DNA of 64,000 nt from Brachionus rotundiformis (taxonomy: Eukaryota > Rotifera > Eurotatoria > Ploima > Brachionidae): positions 3,689,961-3,753,960 of the forward strand of contig JAESIW010000137.1 of NCBI GenBank assembly GCA_016802295.1, in the 5' to 3' direction. Below, piece by piece: positions 12,784 through 25,024 of this stretch. A model generated the notes under the pieces. That model ran no database searches. It was given only the letters and a program-made list of their open reading frames with translations, and had not been told where the DNA came from. Position 1 is the stretch's first letter, and every line of letters begins with the position of its first letter. Made by a program: the position numbers and the translations under genes.

Positions 12784-14355
12784 TTATTTGTTTTTAAGTA
12801 CATTAATCCAAAATTCTCTTAGATAATTAAGCCATTTGTACCAATAAAATTCACTAAGTTGATAATTGATGAAATGTAAATTAACATCACCATTCAGTTT
12901 GTTGAAATTGACCAAAAGACCCTTTTTTATTCGATGACTTCTTCTTATGTCCTCATATCTCGGGTCACTAAGAAACGCTCCAATATAAGCAGATATCTGG
13001 ACAGGAGTATCATACAAATCTTTAATATCAGGTTTACTTTTTTCGCTACATTTCCAGTCAATTAAACATAATTCATTTTTGTAATAAGCCAAACAGTCAA
13101 TTCGTCCATGATAGAACAAGTTAGAATGTCTCACAGGTGCTTCTGTTAGCAAAACTGTCCCAATATTTTTAAAAACATCTTCAAGTGCTTCGAAATTTTT
13201 ATCAAATGCTAATGTTGGTTTATTAAGCAAACGATTTTCAACATATGAATGAAATTGTTGTCCATCTTGTTTAATTTGTTCTAAATAAGTTTGTAAACCT
13301 TCAATGCTCAGAGCTTGGGCTTTATCTATTTTCCATTTTAATAAATTTTCGCTCAATGGATAAGCTAATTGAATGATATTGGATACAGATGGCATCAATT
13401 TATCACAACTAAACTGACTTGGTTCATTAAATAATTTTTTTTCTAAAAGATGAATTTCTGATGGTGTGTACATTGTTTTGTTTTCTAGAACCATTTCTTT
13501 TGGTAAAAATGGAAATTTATTCACATCTTTTAGCAAAAATTTTTCATCAATTTGATTTTTATTCAAAAATTTGATATATTTTTTAATTTTTGACTGTCTT
13601 TCTTCTATCTCTTGCCTTTCGAACAAATCTCTTAGTGCAAGCTCCTCTTGTTTGATAATGGTCACTTCTTTTTTATCACTGACCATTTTCTTTGGCTTTG
13701 TCATAATTGTGGCCAGAATTTTCTTGGCATTTTCGTCCATTTTAAATTCATTATCTGACATTTCTTGAGCTTGTTTTTCCTGGTCTTCTGCTAATTGTTG
13801 TTCTTGATTTTGAATGACTGGTTTATTCTGGACGGTTTCTTTTATAGGATTTTTTTGTGCCATTTTCTTCTTCTTCGTTTCCAATTTTTCCATCCTATCC
13901 TTTTCTCTCTTCTCTTTTTTGATCAGATGTTCGAACTTTCTAAGGTCATAATGAGAATGAACCCGTTTAGGTTCATTTAGATAAAATTCATGTTTGTTGT
14001 GTAAGCGTTCATTAAGAGGGTATCCGCTGAAATCAACCGAGTCTGAGAATTTTTCAAAAAATTTAGTTTCTCTTTCAAAATATTTCTGATTGTCGTAAAA
14101 CTTGGTAACATCATTTTCATTTAAAAGTTTATTTTTCAGCAAAAAACTTTGTATAAAAAAATCTTTTGGACCTTAATTGTAAAAATTTAAAACAAATTTT
14201 AATTAATTATTTATTTAATTACCTATATATTTGTGTGTTGAATTTTTTTCAATAGTTTTATTCTGACTTGGAATAGATTCTTTTTTGATTGAGTAAAGAT
14301 TCGAATTTGTCATTAAAATTTGAGCATTTTTAAGTATTGAATTTTTATTCAACAT
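12784..14355 (-). CDS. MGME1: MGME1-like mitochondrial genome maintenance exonuclease
   Basis: PD-(D/E)XK single-strand DNA exonuclease; MGME1 trims flaps and degrades linear DNA during mitochondrial DNA replication. Two coding exons: 14223-14355 (ATG at 14353-14355) and 12784-14171, separated by a 51-base intron, giving 506 residues in frame. The nuclease core is at the C-terminus: GRIDCLAYYKNELCLIDWK, in which the D-x-K of LIDWK is the catalytic pair, then SEKSKPDIKDLYDTPVQ and ISAYIGAF, matching MGME1 closely. Human MGME1 has about 344 residues; the extra length is an N-terminal and central Lys/Glu/Gln-rich, probably helical segment. The N-terminus is Lys/Asn-rich and hydroxylated, compatible with but not proof of a mitochondrial presequence. 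Confidence 0.88.
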
Positions 14356-14452
14356 GGTTTTTTTTAAAATTTCTAGAATTAATTATTTTTATTTTTTGTT
14401 TTTTTCTTATTTTTAGTATATTAATTTAAAGTTTTTTCTAAGTTAATTAACA

Positions 14453-14535
14453 GCCCGGGTGGCCGAGTGGTTAAGGCGTTGGACTTAAGATCCAATTCAC
14501 GAATGTGAGCATGGGTTCGATCCCCATCCCTGGCA
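14453..14535 (+). tRNA. tRNA-Leu (anticodon TAA)
   Basis: Class II cloverleaf. D-arm region GGCCGAGTGGTTAAGGC contains the conserved A-box bases. Anticodon stem-loop TTGGA-CTTAAGA-TCCAA carries anticodon TAA (reads UUA). A long variable arm (TTCACGAATGTGAGC) and T-arm ATGGG-TTCGATC-CCCAT follow. The acceptor stem GCCCGGG/CCCTGGC has one C-T mismatch at pair 4; discriminator base A. No intron. A T-run after the gene (TAAATTTTTTAA) fits a Pol III terminator. It is divergent from the MGME1-like gene, about 100 bases away. Confidence 0.95.
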
Positions 14536-14834
14536 TAAATTTTTTAATTATTAAAAATTACAAATCATCATAATAATCGAATTTACTAATTAATCAAATT
14601 TTTTATATTTTTTAAAACAATTTTCAAAAAATGTTAATCATTTACTAACTAAATGCAAAATAAAAAACAACAAACATTTTTTTTAGACCAATTTAATTAT
14701 GAATTTTTAAAATTGTTGAAATCTAAGAGTTCTAGCCAGCATAAATAAAAAACTTGTATTTCTTCACATTTATTTTATTAAAAGATAAAATTTTACCAAA
14801 ATGATTAACGCAGTTACATTTTTATTTACAGTAG

Positions 14835-17800
14835 TTACATAATTTTTAATAAGAAATATTTTAATGTGAAAAATGTAAAAATTAAATTAAAATTTGATGT
14901 ATTGATCACAGAATTTGATGCAATATATCCATTACGGAAGTAAACTTGATCCATTTTAGGTCTACATTTAAGTCTGTCAAATATATTTGGCATTCCCTTC
15001 ATTTTTTTATCATATTCTCTTTCCATTGTAGCCCCTTCAAAATAGCTAGAACCATAATCTATGAATGGAAATTCGTAATTTGCTTTACAAATGCATTTGT
15101 AGGATGATAAATAAAATCCGCTTTCTAATTCTGGAACATTTTGGTCTTGACACTAAAATTCAAATAGATATTTAAAAAAAGAGAAAGGTTTAACCATTAG
15201 AAATTATTACGATTGTTGTTTCTTGGTCACATTTATGAATATTCTGAAACATGTTACGTTGATTAGAAGTTTCACAAGGGTTTATTCTCCACCATTTTAA
15301 ATCTGAGCCAACCACTATAGACACAAAACCTCTAAACAAAAAAAATAATCTAAAAATGTTTTTATTTTTTGATGCTTAACATACATAGGTTCTTTATTCA
15401 TTGTGGTTATTATTGGTACACTATACAACATTCTAAGAGTAGTTTTGGTTTTCATGTATCTTTTTTGGCAATCAAAATAAGGCCCGAACCAAACACCAGC
15501 TGTTGCTGCGTCATAAAATTTAGGAGATATTTCCACATTACCATTAAGACCATCAAAATTTTTCCTAATATTCATTTCTATCGCGAATCTATCAAATTTA
15601 AATTTATCGTCCATCAAGCCATTGTCAAAAGTTCCTGCTGACTGAAAATAGTTTTTTTCTTCTTCAGTGGCATATGGACCACCAAAATTTGTTTTTCCAG
15701 AATATCTAAACCTCTTTATTGAATCCAAATACCATGATTTCTTAATATGTGAATCGTCAGTTGATCTATTTAATATCAATTCAATGTCAGAGCGCACGCC
15801 ACTCAGGCCAAATGATAGAGTTTTTTGAGTTGAGAAAAATTTTTGTCTCTCAAATTCACTTCCATTAAAAAAAACATTCACTTCTTGAATTGGATAGTTA
15901 GATATTAAAGTAGACATTATTTCACCGATAACTATTGATTCATCTAATTGTGGATCTGGTTTAAGACCTTCTATATTTTTTAAATGACCCATATCTATTT
16001 GAGAATTTACTGATGAACTGCTGAATGGAGAATGCAATTGAATATAAGAAGACAAAATATGAGCCAAACGTAAAGCTTGGGCCATCTGAGGTTTAAACGC
16101 CTGATTAGCATGGACTCTTATGATTAAATATAAATTAAAAATCTTATCTATAAATTTGGATATTTTTTAATTTACCTTAAATTAGTAGTAAAGCGTTCGT
16201 CATCATCATTTAAAAATACAATATCTTGAAAAGATAAAGACCCACATTTACGGTCAAACACGTCACGATCAATAAAGATCGAATCTCTTAATTTTTCAAA
16301 ATTATTTCTTCTATCAATAAATCTTTTTTCTCTGCTTAGTTTTAATTTATTTAAATCTCTTTTGAAAACGTGATTAAAAGAAGATATATCTTGTGTGTAG
16401 ACTTGATCTTCAACAAAATTTCGACTGATCCAATTTGGGTACTGAAGCAATCCTTCGCTCTTTTCACAGAGAGGACTAGTTTTTGGTCTATTGGGCAGTT
16501 CTATTCCTTTATATGGACCTTGAATGTTAAATGGATAGGAAAATCCTCCCATGCACTCACATTCATATCCGCCTGGTTTAAGACCAAAGTATGGTAAAGG
16601 CAAACAATTTGAGGTAACATCACACAATGAGGTGCTCGAAAACGCATTCAACAACCTATCACCTGGACATTGGTTGATGTCAGTCTCTTCATAATTAAGT
16701 ACCAATTCAGCCAAGCCGACAAATCTATACACTTCATTTGAATAAAAATGTTTATTTTTATACTGAAAGTCATTGTCGGCCCAGATTGGAGCTTTGACTG
16801 TCACCATCCAGTGGGATGGATCAACGCACCAAAAATATGGTGATGTCCAAGAAGTGGCCTCTTCTTGCTTTACTCCATTAAACCGATAATAATTTTCTTC
16901 TGGCTTGATACGAAATACATATCTTAGATAAATAAATAATTATTAAAAATCTAAAAATATTTTTTTGTATTACTCTTGCCGATTGCCAAGAAAATAGCTC
17001 TCATTTTTCCACCAAACTTTGGCATATCTGTAACTATCAATGTATGAAATTTCTTTTAAATTAAAAGGATTTTCGGCAGCTGATTGTTTAACATCTTGAT
17101 GCGTATTGTCTGAAATAGTATCTATATACCACTGATTAAAATTATATGGTAAATTTCTGTTCGGTATGTTCTGTAAATTTTTTTTTTTATAATCAATTAG
17201 CGGATCCCAATCATAAATTGGAATTTTTTTTTGGTTTGCCAAAACAAATGGAGAGTATTCCTCCAATTTAGTCACCTTTGATCTTGTATCATCATTCCAT
17301 TGTTGCTCAGATATTTTATTATAATTATTCTTATTTACATTATCATTAGCAAGCGATATAGGAAGTTTATTTTTATCATTGCTAAGCTGGAATTGCTGAT
17401 TTTGAAATGGTTTTTTCCAATTTCCAGCATATTCATAAGTATTGTTTAGTAAATAATTTTGTCTATCGTAAACATATTGGGGTAAAAATCCATGACCTGT
17501 ATAATCATTTGAATAGTCGCCTGTTCCATAATCAATCACTCGAACTAGCTTTGGATCACTTGGTTTTGGTTGCCTTTTTGAAATAAATATTTTTAAAATA
17601 CTTAAATTGTTTTTTTAAGTTTTTATTAAAATATAATTATATAAAAGAGTTAGATGGATGTGGTATAATTTTCAATACTTACGATGCGTAAATCGCAAAT
17701 GGTTTGTCAAATTTTTGGAATGTTCCATGATTCCACCAATTTACTTTAAAAACTTCATTGCTTTCAAATGGTATTTTTATTGATTTGACAATCTTGTGGC

Positions 17801-18323
17801 TATTAAAACCAATTGTCTGCATTGAATGAAGCTGTGCAGCACTAGTCAAATAAAGATACAACCACCCTAAATTTAAATAAAAATTAAAATAAATTAAAAA
17901 TTTATTATAGTTTATTTATGAACCAGGAGGAAAATGGGCATTGTCATTCTGTAGCATGTAACTCATAAACAAAGAGTTTCGATAAGCTTCGAACTGTGAC
18001 CATACAAGGATGTACTGGTGGTCTTTAGGCGGGTACCAATACTTGTATTTTCTCAATTCATATGACGGATTGAAATACTTTTGGTTAAGGACAGTTTTTG
18101 GCAATGGAATGTTGAAACAATTGTTTTGCTCATGCTTAATTGCGTTCAAGTGCTCGAATAGATTTTTGAACAAATTAGCACCATAAGATTCTGCATCAGC
18201 ATAGTCGTATAAATTATTGAATTGGGATGAGAATGGCGAATAGCGAACATTATCAATTGAAATGACCACATTAAACAAAAATTCAAATAAAATTACTAAT
18301 ATTATTTGATGTAATACTCTCAT
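14835..18323 (-). CDS. GPR158/179-like extracellular protein, possibly GPI-anchored
   Basis: Predicted secretory protein. ATG at 18321-18323 starts a signal peptide (MRVLHQIILVILFEFLFNVV). Following exons lie at about 17916-18323, 17681-17870, 16970-17580, 16170-16925, 15395-16120, 15207-15335 and 14835-15153. Motifs recall the Cache plus EGF-like ectodomain of the orphan receptors GPR158/GPR179: YFWCVDPSHWMVTVKAP, then ETDINQCPG leading into an EGF-like Cys cluster ending GGYECECMGGF. A second copy has GVWFGPYFDCQ and later a Cys cluster ending SYKCICKANYEF. There is no seven-helix domain. The chain ends SNSVINTSNFNLIFTFFTLK plus a few residues, a small-residue stretch and hydrophobic tail like a GPI signal. 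The family link comes from motif memory, not a search; the membrane anchor is inference. Confidence 0.62.
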
Positions 18324-19602
18324 TTTAGACTAGGTTAATTGATGTGTCTGGGTCTATCATTATAAAGCTTGTATATTTTTTGTTAGGACTTGTGTGTTGA
18401 AATATTATAATTGAGCCGAAATTGTGTCAAAAGTGGGAATATGATATTTGAAATATCTACGTTAGTTGCAATCGAGACATTGTTTGCTAGGGCCTAGAAG
18501 AACAAATAAAAACAATTTAAACAGGTAACCTATTATCTTGGAGTCGTATTGAACTAGATTTGAAAAACTATTTAGGTGAATATATCAAAATATATGTCAT
18601 AAATGCGAAACGCACCGAAGCCGTTTGATGATAAATCAATTTTTATTTATTACTGACCTTTATAAACAAAAAATGAATATTTCTATAGATGACTTATAAA
18701 TTTTGAGTAGTTTTTTTTATTTTGAGTAGCGAGAAAAATTTCTATTCTAAATTTAAAATTTTCAATTAAAAATCAGATGACTTTAATTTTTGACCTAATT
18801 AAAAATTAAATTCACATTTAGAGTTAATGTCGCTCAATCATGACAAAAAAAATTGCCCAAATGAATTTTTACTTAATTAAAACTGAGCCAAGAATTTTTT
18901 TTAAAATAATTGATGAATTAGTTTTTGTGAAAAAAAAGGTTTTAATTATAAATAAAAATTTACAACGATTAAGACTTAATCCAAAAATAAACATAATCAA
19001 CCAATTTTTAAAAATAGCCGGAAATAAATATCCGGCGTTTATCTAAAGATTAATATCATTTCACTAGTTAAAAAACAACTTAAAACATTAATTAAATATT
19101 ATATAGATAAAATAGATTGATAACTATGTACTTTAAAAAGCTAATTTTAAACACAAAGATTAAGAAATCAGATTTTTTTTCTTTAATAGAAAAATTTTCA
19201 ATCCTTGAATCATTCACATATTTGATTTGTTTAAATTAAATTATCTTGTATCGAAATTAATCAATATTTTTTTATATAAAATATTAAAAAAGTTTTAATT
19301 TTTTTTTAGATTCAATTTCAATTGACTTTTAATTGTTTAAATTTAATTTATGTCAAGATTCTTATCTTTTATACTTAAAATTGATTAAATTAATTAAAAA
19401 AAATTTCAATAATTAGTTTTTTCTTTTAATTAAAAGTAAAATGATTTAAATTTTTTATTCATAAATTTTAATTAAAGCAAAAAAGTCTAAACTTTCAATG
19501 GCTGAATATTTTACTAATAAAAATTAATTTTAAAATTATCTAAATCATTCTAATTTTCAAAAATTTATACTATATTTATTAATTTAGTTATAAAACGTGC
19601 AG
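18324..19602. other. Intergenic region
   Basis: 5' flank of the signal-peptide gene and 3' flank of TMEM104. A 68-codon plus-strand frame at 18840-19046 has Lys/Ile/Asn-rich content expected from AT-rich DNA and no splice or homology support. I see nothing else. Confidence 0.6.
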
Positions 19603-21663
19603 TTATTTTTTGTTGATAATATGATTTACAGTAACAAAAATGACCGATAAATTAGCCCAGAGTAATAAAAAAAATACCCAAAACTTGCTTTTGAATGGTG
19701 ACGTGAATGAATGTTTATATTGGTAATTTCTTCTAAAAACTCTGATGGCTTCTTTTCGGCCAAAATAAACCAAACAACTTGGAATAATATATTGAATAGC
19801 TACACCAGCATAACTGCCAGTAACTCCAACAAGCAACTGTAGATCATGTGTAATCAAAGATACTAAAAAAGGAGGAACTAAAGTTATTAATGGTAAACCG
19901 ATAGATGTAAAATAATTCTTGCTATTTGTATCATTTGAATTTTTTTTGGCTATGAAATAATAGAGACTTTTCAGATTGTTTCTTAGTGTTATTCCAATGA
20001 TAGGAAAACTGGCGCTGATCGTAAATACAGGAAACAATGAGAGATAATAGTCAATTATCACCAATAAAATTCCTTGATTATTTCTATCTTGGATGTTGGG
20101 CAAAAAGTTTAGGGTGTAAAAATCGTCTAAATTGTCACCAAATGCATAAACTCCGGTAAATGAAAGCAAAAGATAAAATGACAAGACACACAAATAAACA
20201 CCTATAAATACATATTTATATTTTTGCTTATTCCTCATTGGTGTTATTATTCCCGGAAGACTATGATGACACATGAATGCATAGATACAGACACCAAAAA
20301 AGTTTGGAACATTGGTCACATTTACATAATTAACATTTGGTTTTATAGATTTTTCCGAATTGTCTCTTATTTTTAAGACGCCTAGAGCAATCATTGTAAT
20401 AAAAGCGACCCATCTCATAATAGTGGTCAACAGTTGAAGAAATTTGGTTTTTTCTACATTATAAAATACCAAAATACCAATTGTAAAATTGAATAGCACA
20501 ACATAAAGACGGTAAGCGTTCATTCGGTTAATGGACGGTAAACTTGACCAACAAAGATCATCTTCAGTCAGAGTTTGATTTTTGTTATCCGGCCTATATG
20601 TACTAAATTAAAAATTATTAAAATATAAAAAATATTTTATTTTAATTATAATTGGTATAAAATTACCATGTTGTATCACGAAGTGACTTTGGTACAGCGG
20701 CATCATAAATAGCCAGATCTCCATATAAATACAGAGTCATAGCAATGTAGAAAAAAAATTGACCAGCTATTTAAATTAATTACTAAAAGAGTGCTTATTT
20801 TGGTTTCAAAATATAAAACAAACTTTTATTAAAAAAAACACTCGCCATTTCTGCCTAAAAAGTATAAATAAAATGAATTTTTAAAAATTTGACCACATTT
20901 TTTATTACCATTTCATATTTCTTTCTAATAGAAAACAAATTATTAGCTTCTTTGATTTCATTTTCAGCGTCTTCTGGCACACTTCTTTCCAAATATGCCG
21001 TGCTCTCGTAGTTTTCCAGATTGTCTAGTTTATATATGACGTCATTTTGAGCATCAAAAGCATATCCTAAAATAAAATTACTTATAATTCTGCGATTATT
21101 GAATTGGGTTGGGGTTGTTTGGGCTAATAAGGGACGATCTTCACTTGTAGTTTCATTCAATGATTCATTTATAGGAATCGGATCTAAATTTTCTTGCGTC
21201 TCTTTTGAATTTCCAATTTCAGTTTCATAGATAGGATTAGAACAGCCTAATGATTCGGTCTATTTAAAACTGTTTACCTAGCTGTTTTAATTAAGAAGTA
21301 AGAAATTTTACAAATTTCCTTAAGTTTTTAATTGCGTTCATTATAGACATTGCTTCGAACATAAAAGTAGCTGTAATAAAGCTTAATTAGAACTAATTTA
21401 TTGACTTTTTCATAGATATTCTTATAAAAAATCAAACCTCATGAGATTTAAGAATATTAACAAAAATGAACTTAGAATAATTCCTGAATTGGCAAACGCT
21501 TTTGGCAAAGTCAAAGCACCGCTACCAACAATCAGGTTGAAAATAAATATAAACCCCATCTTTATGTTTTTTATTTAAAAAAGATGTATTTTTAATGATA
21601 TGGTATAAAGGTTACGGAAGGTCCATATTGGCTCGATTGGAGACCACTACTCGAGCTAGGCAT
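19603..21663 (-). CDS. TMEM104: TMEM104 homologue, amino acid/auxin-permease-fold membrane protein
   Basis: Multi-pass protein of the SLC32/36/38-like fold; TMEM104 itself has no firmly established substrate. Exon order on the minus strand: 21616-21663 (ATG, ends GPS), 21438-21559 (GFIFIFNLIVGSGALTLPKA, the first helix with the hallmark FNLIVG.GAL), 21312-21381 (FITATFMFEAM), 20909-21259 (hydrophilic loop ending RKKYEM), a short exon near 20845 (AEMA), about 20670-20768 (FFFYIAMTLYLYGDLAIYDA), about 20520-20600, and on to 19603. The first four exons sum to a whole number of codons. FMCHHSLPGIITP is a strong TMEM104-type signature. Two introns fall in the N-terminal helices; all are short. The gene is complete in the window. 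Confidence 0.94.
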
Positions 21664-22559
21664 TTTAAAAATAAATCTAAATTATCCAAATTATTTCAGT
21701 TTATTCCAAAGCTAGTTTAAAATTATTGATTTTTTGTTACATAATGTTGTGTTAAACGGATGGTGATTGTATTATGATTTTTTGTCATGCAAAATATAAA
21801 TCCTACAAGATTTAATAAGTTTAAAAATAAAAAGGAAAAATCAAAACTTAGAACTCTTAATCATGTGATGGCAATCTAAAGTTTATTTTTTAAAATAATT
21901 CAAGGATTTTTTAATCACGTTGTATTAACTTAATTTTGCACCAAAATATGTATCTAAGCGCTACAATAGCTGATAATTGTATTAAATCATTAATCTTAAT
22001 TTTAAGATGAAACAATTTTTATAGATAGCTTCACATAATAAAAATTTCAAAAAATCATATCTTATCAATTAATATTTAATTTTAATTATAATAGATAATG
22101 TATAGTCGCCTTAAAGTTTTAAGTAAATTCAATAGGTCAGTTTTCATTAAAGTAAAAATGTATTTATCTTTTGAAAAAAAATTAAAAATTTAATTTCTGA
22201 TTTTTGTACAAGTTAATTAAATATCCAATGGTATATTTATCTTTAACAAAGAAATATAACTATTATTTAAGCTTAAGTTTTTATCATCTTATTATTATGG
22301 TTTTTTTATTGAGTAAAGCTAACAGTTTAAAAATACTATATTGACCCATCAATTTTTCTATTACCTTTTATATTAAAATTTTATCAGCGGCTAAAATTGA
22401 TTGTAAATTACAAATATTATTAAAATATGTTTTATTCTTTCAAATTAGTATTTAAAGACTAATTTTTATGTTTGAAAAATTCTAAAAGCCAATTGATAAA
22501 AATGAATAAAATTTTTCTATTAATAAAAAATTAAGATTTATAATTATAAAATAGTTGTT
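21664..22559. other. Intergenic region
   Basis: AT-rich spacer between TMEM104 (start) and MITD1 (end), both on the minus strand. I see no coding exon, RNA gene or clear repeat. Confidence 0.6.
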
Positions 22560-23472
22560 CTATTTTCTAATTTTAGTAGATTTTGAATGAAAAATATCAA
22601 CCGTGGTAGCATAACAAGGTCTTAAATCAAGATCATGAAAACCAATGCATAATTTATCTCTAAATTCAGGTGGCTTAAAATAGTCTAATCCGCGACCAAT
22701 TTTTATAATCCATCCTGTACTTAATCTAATTTCTCGATCATGAAGTGCACTGTTATATCTTACTACCAATTCTGCATTTCGCTTGCCAAGACTGTCTTTT
22801 ATTTCTTCTAATCTGCTCTCTTGTTGATTGTAGCTATCCTCATCTTTTGTTGTAGTCAGGATAATTTGTTTTATACTTTTGGTCAGTTTGATCAACATTT
22901 CGCAGAATCTTAAAAAATTATGAGTCTTTTTTAAAGCGGCGTTATTAAATTATATTAAAATCAATTAAAAAAAATCACCTGATGCCTGCTTTTAATATAT
23001 GGATCATCAATTTCGGCAAAATCTAAAATTTCATCCCTAATAAATTTTGAAAATATTTTTTCATAAGAATAGCCAGTGCTATTCTCTTCGATATTTATTT
23101 GCTCATGATATTTTTCATCTTTATTAAAAAATAACTAGCATATTGTGATTTTTATTTAAAATAATGTTTTATTTTTTTATTAGTAATCTTACTTTCTTTA
23201 CTTTCATTAATTAAAATTTTGATTTTCTCAGCTCGATCCATGTAGCTCTTGATTTTTTCTCGAAAAATTACTTTTTTTTTTTCATCCTGTATGGCTTTAA
23301 ATAAATTTTTAAAAAAATATATTTTTTTTTATTTTTTTCTACTTTTTAAAGATTCTAGTAAGATTTGAATACCTTCTTTGTAGTGAATAAAAGCCTCATC
23401 GTATTTTTTATCACTATCAAATTCAATTGCTTTCTTGATCAAATGAATACCTGCCGATTCGTTTGTAGTCAT
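22560..23472 (-). CDS. MITD1: MITD1 homologue (MIT domain, ESCRT-III partner in abscission)
   Basis: MITD1 binds ESCRT-III tails through its N-terminal MIT domain and stabilises the midbody membrane through a C-terminal phospholipase-D-like domain. The ATG is at 23470-23472; exon 1 (MTTNESAGIHLIKKAIEFDS) and exon 2 encode the three-helix MIT domain (DEAFIHYKEGIQILLES). Exon 3 lies near 22990-23130 (EKIFSKFIRDEILDF). The last exon, from about 22910, has LVVRYNSALHDREIRLS, GWIIKIGRGLDYFK and DLDLRPCYATTVDIFHSK, nearly diagnostic of MITD1. The protein ends 5 residues after FHSKSTK, as in the family. It sits 193 bases downstream of UBA3 on the same strand. Confidence 0.93.
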
Positions 23473-23665
23473 CTATAAAAAAAATTTTATTTTTAGCAAT
23501 TTTAAGCATGTTTTTACATTTACACTTTTTTAATAATGTAAATTAGTTATTAATTAATCATGTTTATTTTTAAATAAATTTATTTAAAAAATATATAAAT
23601 TCAAAATCAGATCAAAAATTGTTCCAAAAAAAAGCTTATAAAAATAATTTTAATAATCAATTTCG

Positions 23666-25024
23666 CTATTCTAATTTTAAATTAAAGACCAAAGTCTGTG
23701 GAGTTGTTATGTCTGAAATTAGAATCTCTTGACCATTAACTAGACCTAGCTCTCCAAGTGTCTTTTCCAAATTTGATCTTGTTGCTTCTTCGATTGATTT
23801 GATGGACTGCATGTACAAAGTTCTAGAGCCTGTGCCATCTGTTTTGGTGGCTGTCAAAGCTGGTGAATTCATTTGATATTCTATATTTTTGCACAAAAAT
23901 TCAATTACATTATTTAATTTATCTGTCGATTTGAAATTAAGGCTACGTCTAAAAGTCGCATTACGATTACATCCTACACAGTCTGGTTTTCTCTCAGCTT
24001 CAAATATATAAGTGTATATTCCCTCTGCTTGATTAAAAACAATGTAATTGTTAAGAAATTGCGAACAGCTGGTGGCTAATTTAAAGCATTCAGTGGCACA
24101 CATGGTAGCTATGCAAGCATTGGTACTTGCTACCGCTGGAATAATGTTTTTTATAACTCCTTGAGTAAGTCGATAAGTAACACCTTGAATGCCAAATTCA
24201 TTTGCTCTTTCACATGCCTTGTCATAAAGCCATCTAATATGGTTCGGTTCATCACCATCTATTGACACATCATTTCCAAAAGGCTTCTCCTTGTCCCAGG
24301 ATATTATTCTGGCATATTCAATACAATGTTCTGGTAAACGGGGTTTGTTGGCAATTGTACATAAGGGATATGTTATTTGAGGTGGATACAAATCAAGTGT
24401 ACATTCAATACAAGCTGTCAAGCCTGGTAAAATTACACGCGCATTGCCTTTAAAACCTTCGGTACCACCATCAATTAGTGGAATTATCGAGCTTGTGTCC
24501 AATGTATTGGTTTCCTCGTCGTATTCTAAGAGACTCACTAAAAGACCATTTATCCATCGTCTTGCTACAATTGAGTCAAGACCACATACAACTATGTTAA
24601 AAGAACGATAAAACTCTATGTCCATGTCTTGAATTTTTTTAAAATGTGGGGTTACATTACAATTAGGCACTCTTTTGCTAATAAATTCGGCCGCAACTTC
24701 AGCTTTAGATCGGCCTATGTCGTTCATTCGGAATAAAAATTGGCGGTTTAGATTGGACAAGTCTATAATGTCCATGTCAATAATGTCTATATTTGAAAAG
24801 CCCATGTAAGCAAGACTTTTTAGAAGCTCACATCCAAGACCTCCAGCTCCAACAATCAAAATTTTCACATCAGACAATCTCTCCAAATTATCTTGTCCAG
24901 GCTCGTAATCTTCTTGGGCAAACGCACTTGAACGTTCAAGTAAATTACGAATTTGAGAATATCTATAATTGTTGGATGGAGATAATGGAAAATGAGGAGA
25001 CTCGACGCCATTCATACTAGTCAT
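23666..25024 (-). CDS. UBA3: UBA3, catalytic subunit of the NEDD8-activating enzyme
   Basis: UBA3 pairs with NAE1/APPBP1 to adenylate NEDD8 and carry it as a thioester before transfer to UBE2M for cullin neddylation. One uninterrupted frame of 452 residues (human about 460). Features in order: ATP-binding GAGGLGCELLKSLAYMGF near residue 60, DMDIIDLSNLNRQFLFR, GLDSIVARRWIN, DGGTEGFKGNARVI, zinc Cys pairs CIEC and CVGC, and the catalytic-Cys segment YPLCTIANKPRLPEHCIEY. A C-terminal ubiquitin-fold domain begins about residue 360. The start MTSMNG is the first ATG of the frame. It is the only long conserved gene here with no intron, which could mean intron loss or an old retrocopy. Confidence 0.97.
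   Translation of the reverse strand: MTSMNGVESPHFPLSPSNNYRYSQIRNLLERSSAFAQEDYEPGQDNLERLSDVKILIVGAGGLGCELLKSLAYMGFSNIDIIDMDIIDLSNLNRQFLFRMNDIGRSKAEVAAEFISKRVPNCNVTPHFKKIQDMDIEFYRSFNIVVCGLDSIVARRWINGLLVSLLEYDEETNTLDTSSIIPLIDGGTEGFKGNARVILPGLTACIECTLDLYPPQITYPLCTIANKPRLPEHCIEYARIISWDKEKPFGNDVSIDGDEPNHIRWLYDKACERANEFGIQGVTYRLTQGVIKNIIPAVASTNACIATMCATECFKLATSCSQFLNNYIVFNQAEGIYTYIFEAERKPDCVGCNRNATFRRSLNFKSTDKLNNVIEFLCKNIEYQMNSPALTATKTDGTGSRTLYMQSIKSIEEATRSNLEKTLGELGLVNGQEILISDITTPQTLVFNLKLE

Noticed and set aside
18840..19046. 68-codon plus-strand frame
   Set aside because: Composition is what AT-rich DNA gives by chance, with no motif, splice link or family resemblance.
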